A stretch of 64,000 bases of DNA, from positions 8,325,501 through 8,389,500 of the forward strand of contig NC_061778.1 of the NCBI RefSeq assembly GCF_022458985.1. Direction: 5' to 3'. The first letter of the stretch is position 1. Each line of letters opens with the position of its first letter. The notes beneath the pieces are model-generated. The model saw only the letters and a program-made list of their open reading frames with translations, did no database searches and was not told the origin of the DNA. Position numbers and translations under genes: made by a program. Shown here one piece after another: positions 58,561 through 64,000 of the stretch. The DNA is from Mugil cephalus. Taxonomy: Eukaryota; Chordata; Actinopteri; Mugiliformes; Mugilidae.

Positions 58561-58795
58561 TCTCGGTAACATTTAGGCTCCACGCATCCACGTGTTTGTG
58601 TGTTTTTGTGCGTCCGAGGAGGGAGAAGAAGTGTTTTTACGCGGAGCCATCCACGGAGAGAAAGGAGAGAAATCTATTCCGCTCCAGTTAGAGCTGTCAC
58701 ATTCACGATCAATCACCATTTCCAACTTGCTGCGAGCCACAGACACACACACACACAGACACACACAAACCCCCAAAACATTGAGATTTAACACG

Positions 58796-58801
58796 TTTAT
58801 T
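58796..58801 (-). terminator. Candidate distal bltp2 poly(A) signal
   Basis: AATAAA on the minus strand about 960 bases past the bltp2 stop. A nearer alternative is at 59267-59272. Confidence 0.4.
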
Positions 58802-59266
58802 GGCTGATAAACAATAAGCACAGAGCGGATATAAAACATCTGCTGATATGATTCGTTTAGCTGAAATGATAAGGGCGTTTTTAAATAGAAATGTGACTTC
58901 GGCAGCTTGGTTATTACAGGTCGTTGAACGGAAAACAACTGTGGTTACAAAAATATCAAAATACTTTGCATAAAAGTGCTTCAGTGTTAAAATTACAAAA
59001 CATACACTCAGCAATTGGCTGCAACACATGTATATCTATATATATATATTTTTTATCACAATACCATCAAACCAAGTGCCACATTTTTTCAGCATGTTTC
59101 TGCTCTTGACATATTGCACTGAGGTGAGGTACAGTAAAAACAGCAGCTGAGGACGCACACAGGAAAATATCGAATAGCATCTTCAGTTGGATAAAGGCCT
59201 TCATGTCAGAGGGACAGTCATGCAGCCGTGATAAGTTTCTTTAAGCTCTCGTTGATAAAACACGTG

Positions 59267-59272
59267 TTTATT
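59267..59272 (-). terminator. Candidate proximal bltp2 poly(A) signal
   Basis: AATAAA on the minus strand about 490 bases past the stop codon. Which of the two signals is used cannot be told from sequence. Confidence 0.4.
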
Positions 59273-59759
59273 TCTGGCACATAACATTTAAACAGCTCGA
59301 AGGTGCTTTGATTTAAGTGTGTGATAGGGCGTGTTCCCGGGCCAGCAGGAAAAAGAAGCTCTCACTGGTGCATTAGCGGAAGCTAGAGGACAGCGTTAAC
59401 GGAGGAGTGTCAGCCACGCATTGCGAATCTCCCTCGCTACAGTCAATGCACCACAAGTGATCATTATTTCCAGAGTTTCTAATGGCACACAAATGAACAA
59501 GACGATAAGACATGTATTTGGTCAAAATGGAACCCTGGTAATCTTGGAGCGGTTCGAGTTCCCTGCAGGGATTCAAATCTGAGACACAACAGGAGTCATA
59601 ACTTTTCAAAAAGACGTTCAGCAGGCTAAAGTGGTATAGTAAGTTACCCCCCACCCCACCCGCCCTTTTCCCATTATAATATTTTGACCCAAATATAACG
59701 CTCTGCTCTTTCCCTGCAGCAGCTCTGGCGGATCGTCCAGTGTCAACGTGTTTGCCGTT

Positions 59760-63645
<3,886 letters not shown>

Positions 63646-64000
63646 CTGGTATATGGTGAAGAAAGCAAATGTTTAAATGTTTAACACTGATAAACCTTAA
63701 TGCTTAAAAATCACTGGCGTTACCATTTAAGTCAATTAAAGGGTTTGTAATTCAAGTTCACTTGCTGCGTTTTCAGAAAATCATCTGAATAAAAATTATG
63801 TCACCTCAATAGGAACAGAATGATCCAATTTAATTCTTTCTGTGCCCCACAAGACTGTGCAAAAACATCAGATTATGTGATGACATCCAGGAAGAGACAG
63901 AAACATGGAGGTATCCAAATGAGTTGTTTCAAGTTGTTTGAAATTTGAAGCTCTATACTGGATATAAAACATTTTGCACATGTCAGAAAAGTTCTATTCT

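Overview
This is vertebrate genomic DNA, almost certainly from a spiny-rayed (percomorph-like) teleost fish. The evidence is short GT-AG introns, compact exon-intron genes, many CA/TATC/TTTC microsatellites, and fish-type dispersed repeats and MITEs. Coding exons read as ordinary vertebrate proteins. There are no bacterial operons, CRISPR arrays or phage genes.

Six protein-coding genes were reconstructed exon by exon. All lie on the minus strand, so transcription runs right to left. (1) hnf1b, 186-7,814: exons 1-5, with the remaining 3' exons off the left edge. (2) dynll2, 37,732-39,113: complete, 89 aa. (3) srsf1, 41,657-43,946: complete, 245 aa, with a long probable 3' UTR to about 40,250. 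(4) aldoc (aldolase C type), 47,018-48,767: complete, 363 aa. (5) rskr (SGK494-like kinase), 52,880-58,443: complete model, 12 coding exons, 413 aa. (6) bltp2 (KIAA0100/hobbit), 59,760-63,645: the last nine exons, with the rest off the right edge. In every model the exon lengths add up to whole codons and each junction has GT/AG.

Layout: 1-7.8 kb hnf1b, with a 4.4-kb intron 4; 7.8-36.2 kb a gene desert of about 28 kb holding microsatellites, a LINE remnant, a fold-back element and SINE-like repeats; 36.2-44.2 kb dynll2 and srsf1 in tandem; 44.2-46.3 kb AT-rich spacer with an orphan promoter-like cluster; 46.3-49.4 kb aldoc; 49.4-51.6 kb spacer with a very long CA repeat; 51.6-64 kb rskr and bltp2, whose introns carry two clear MITEs (piggyBac-like and Tc1/mariner-like).

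The genes do not form one pathway: a POU-homeodomain regulator, a dynein/hub light chain, an SR splicing factor, a glycolytic enzyme, an AGC-type kinase and a lipid-transfer protein. The block is of interest for synteny. aldoc-rskr-bltp2 matches the human 17q11.2 neighbourhood (SPAG5 was not found between aldoc and rskr). dynll2-srsf1 matches 17q22 and hnf1b matches 17q12. I found no convincing new biological system. The best leads are two in-frame competing splice donors in hnf1b, an orphan promoter with a possible plus-strand first exon near 46.0-46.23 kb, a 175-codon open frame in the presumed srsf1 3' UTR, and several well-bounded non-autonomous transposons.
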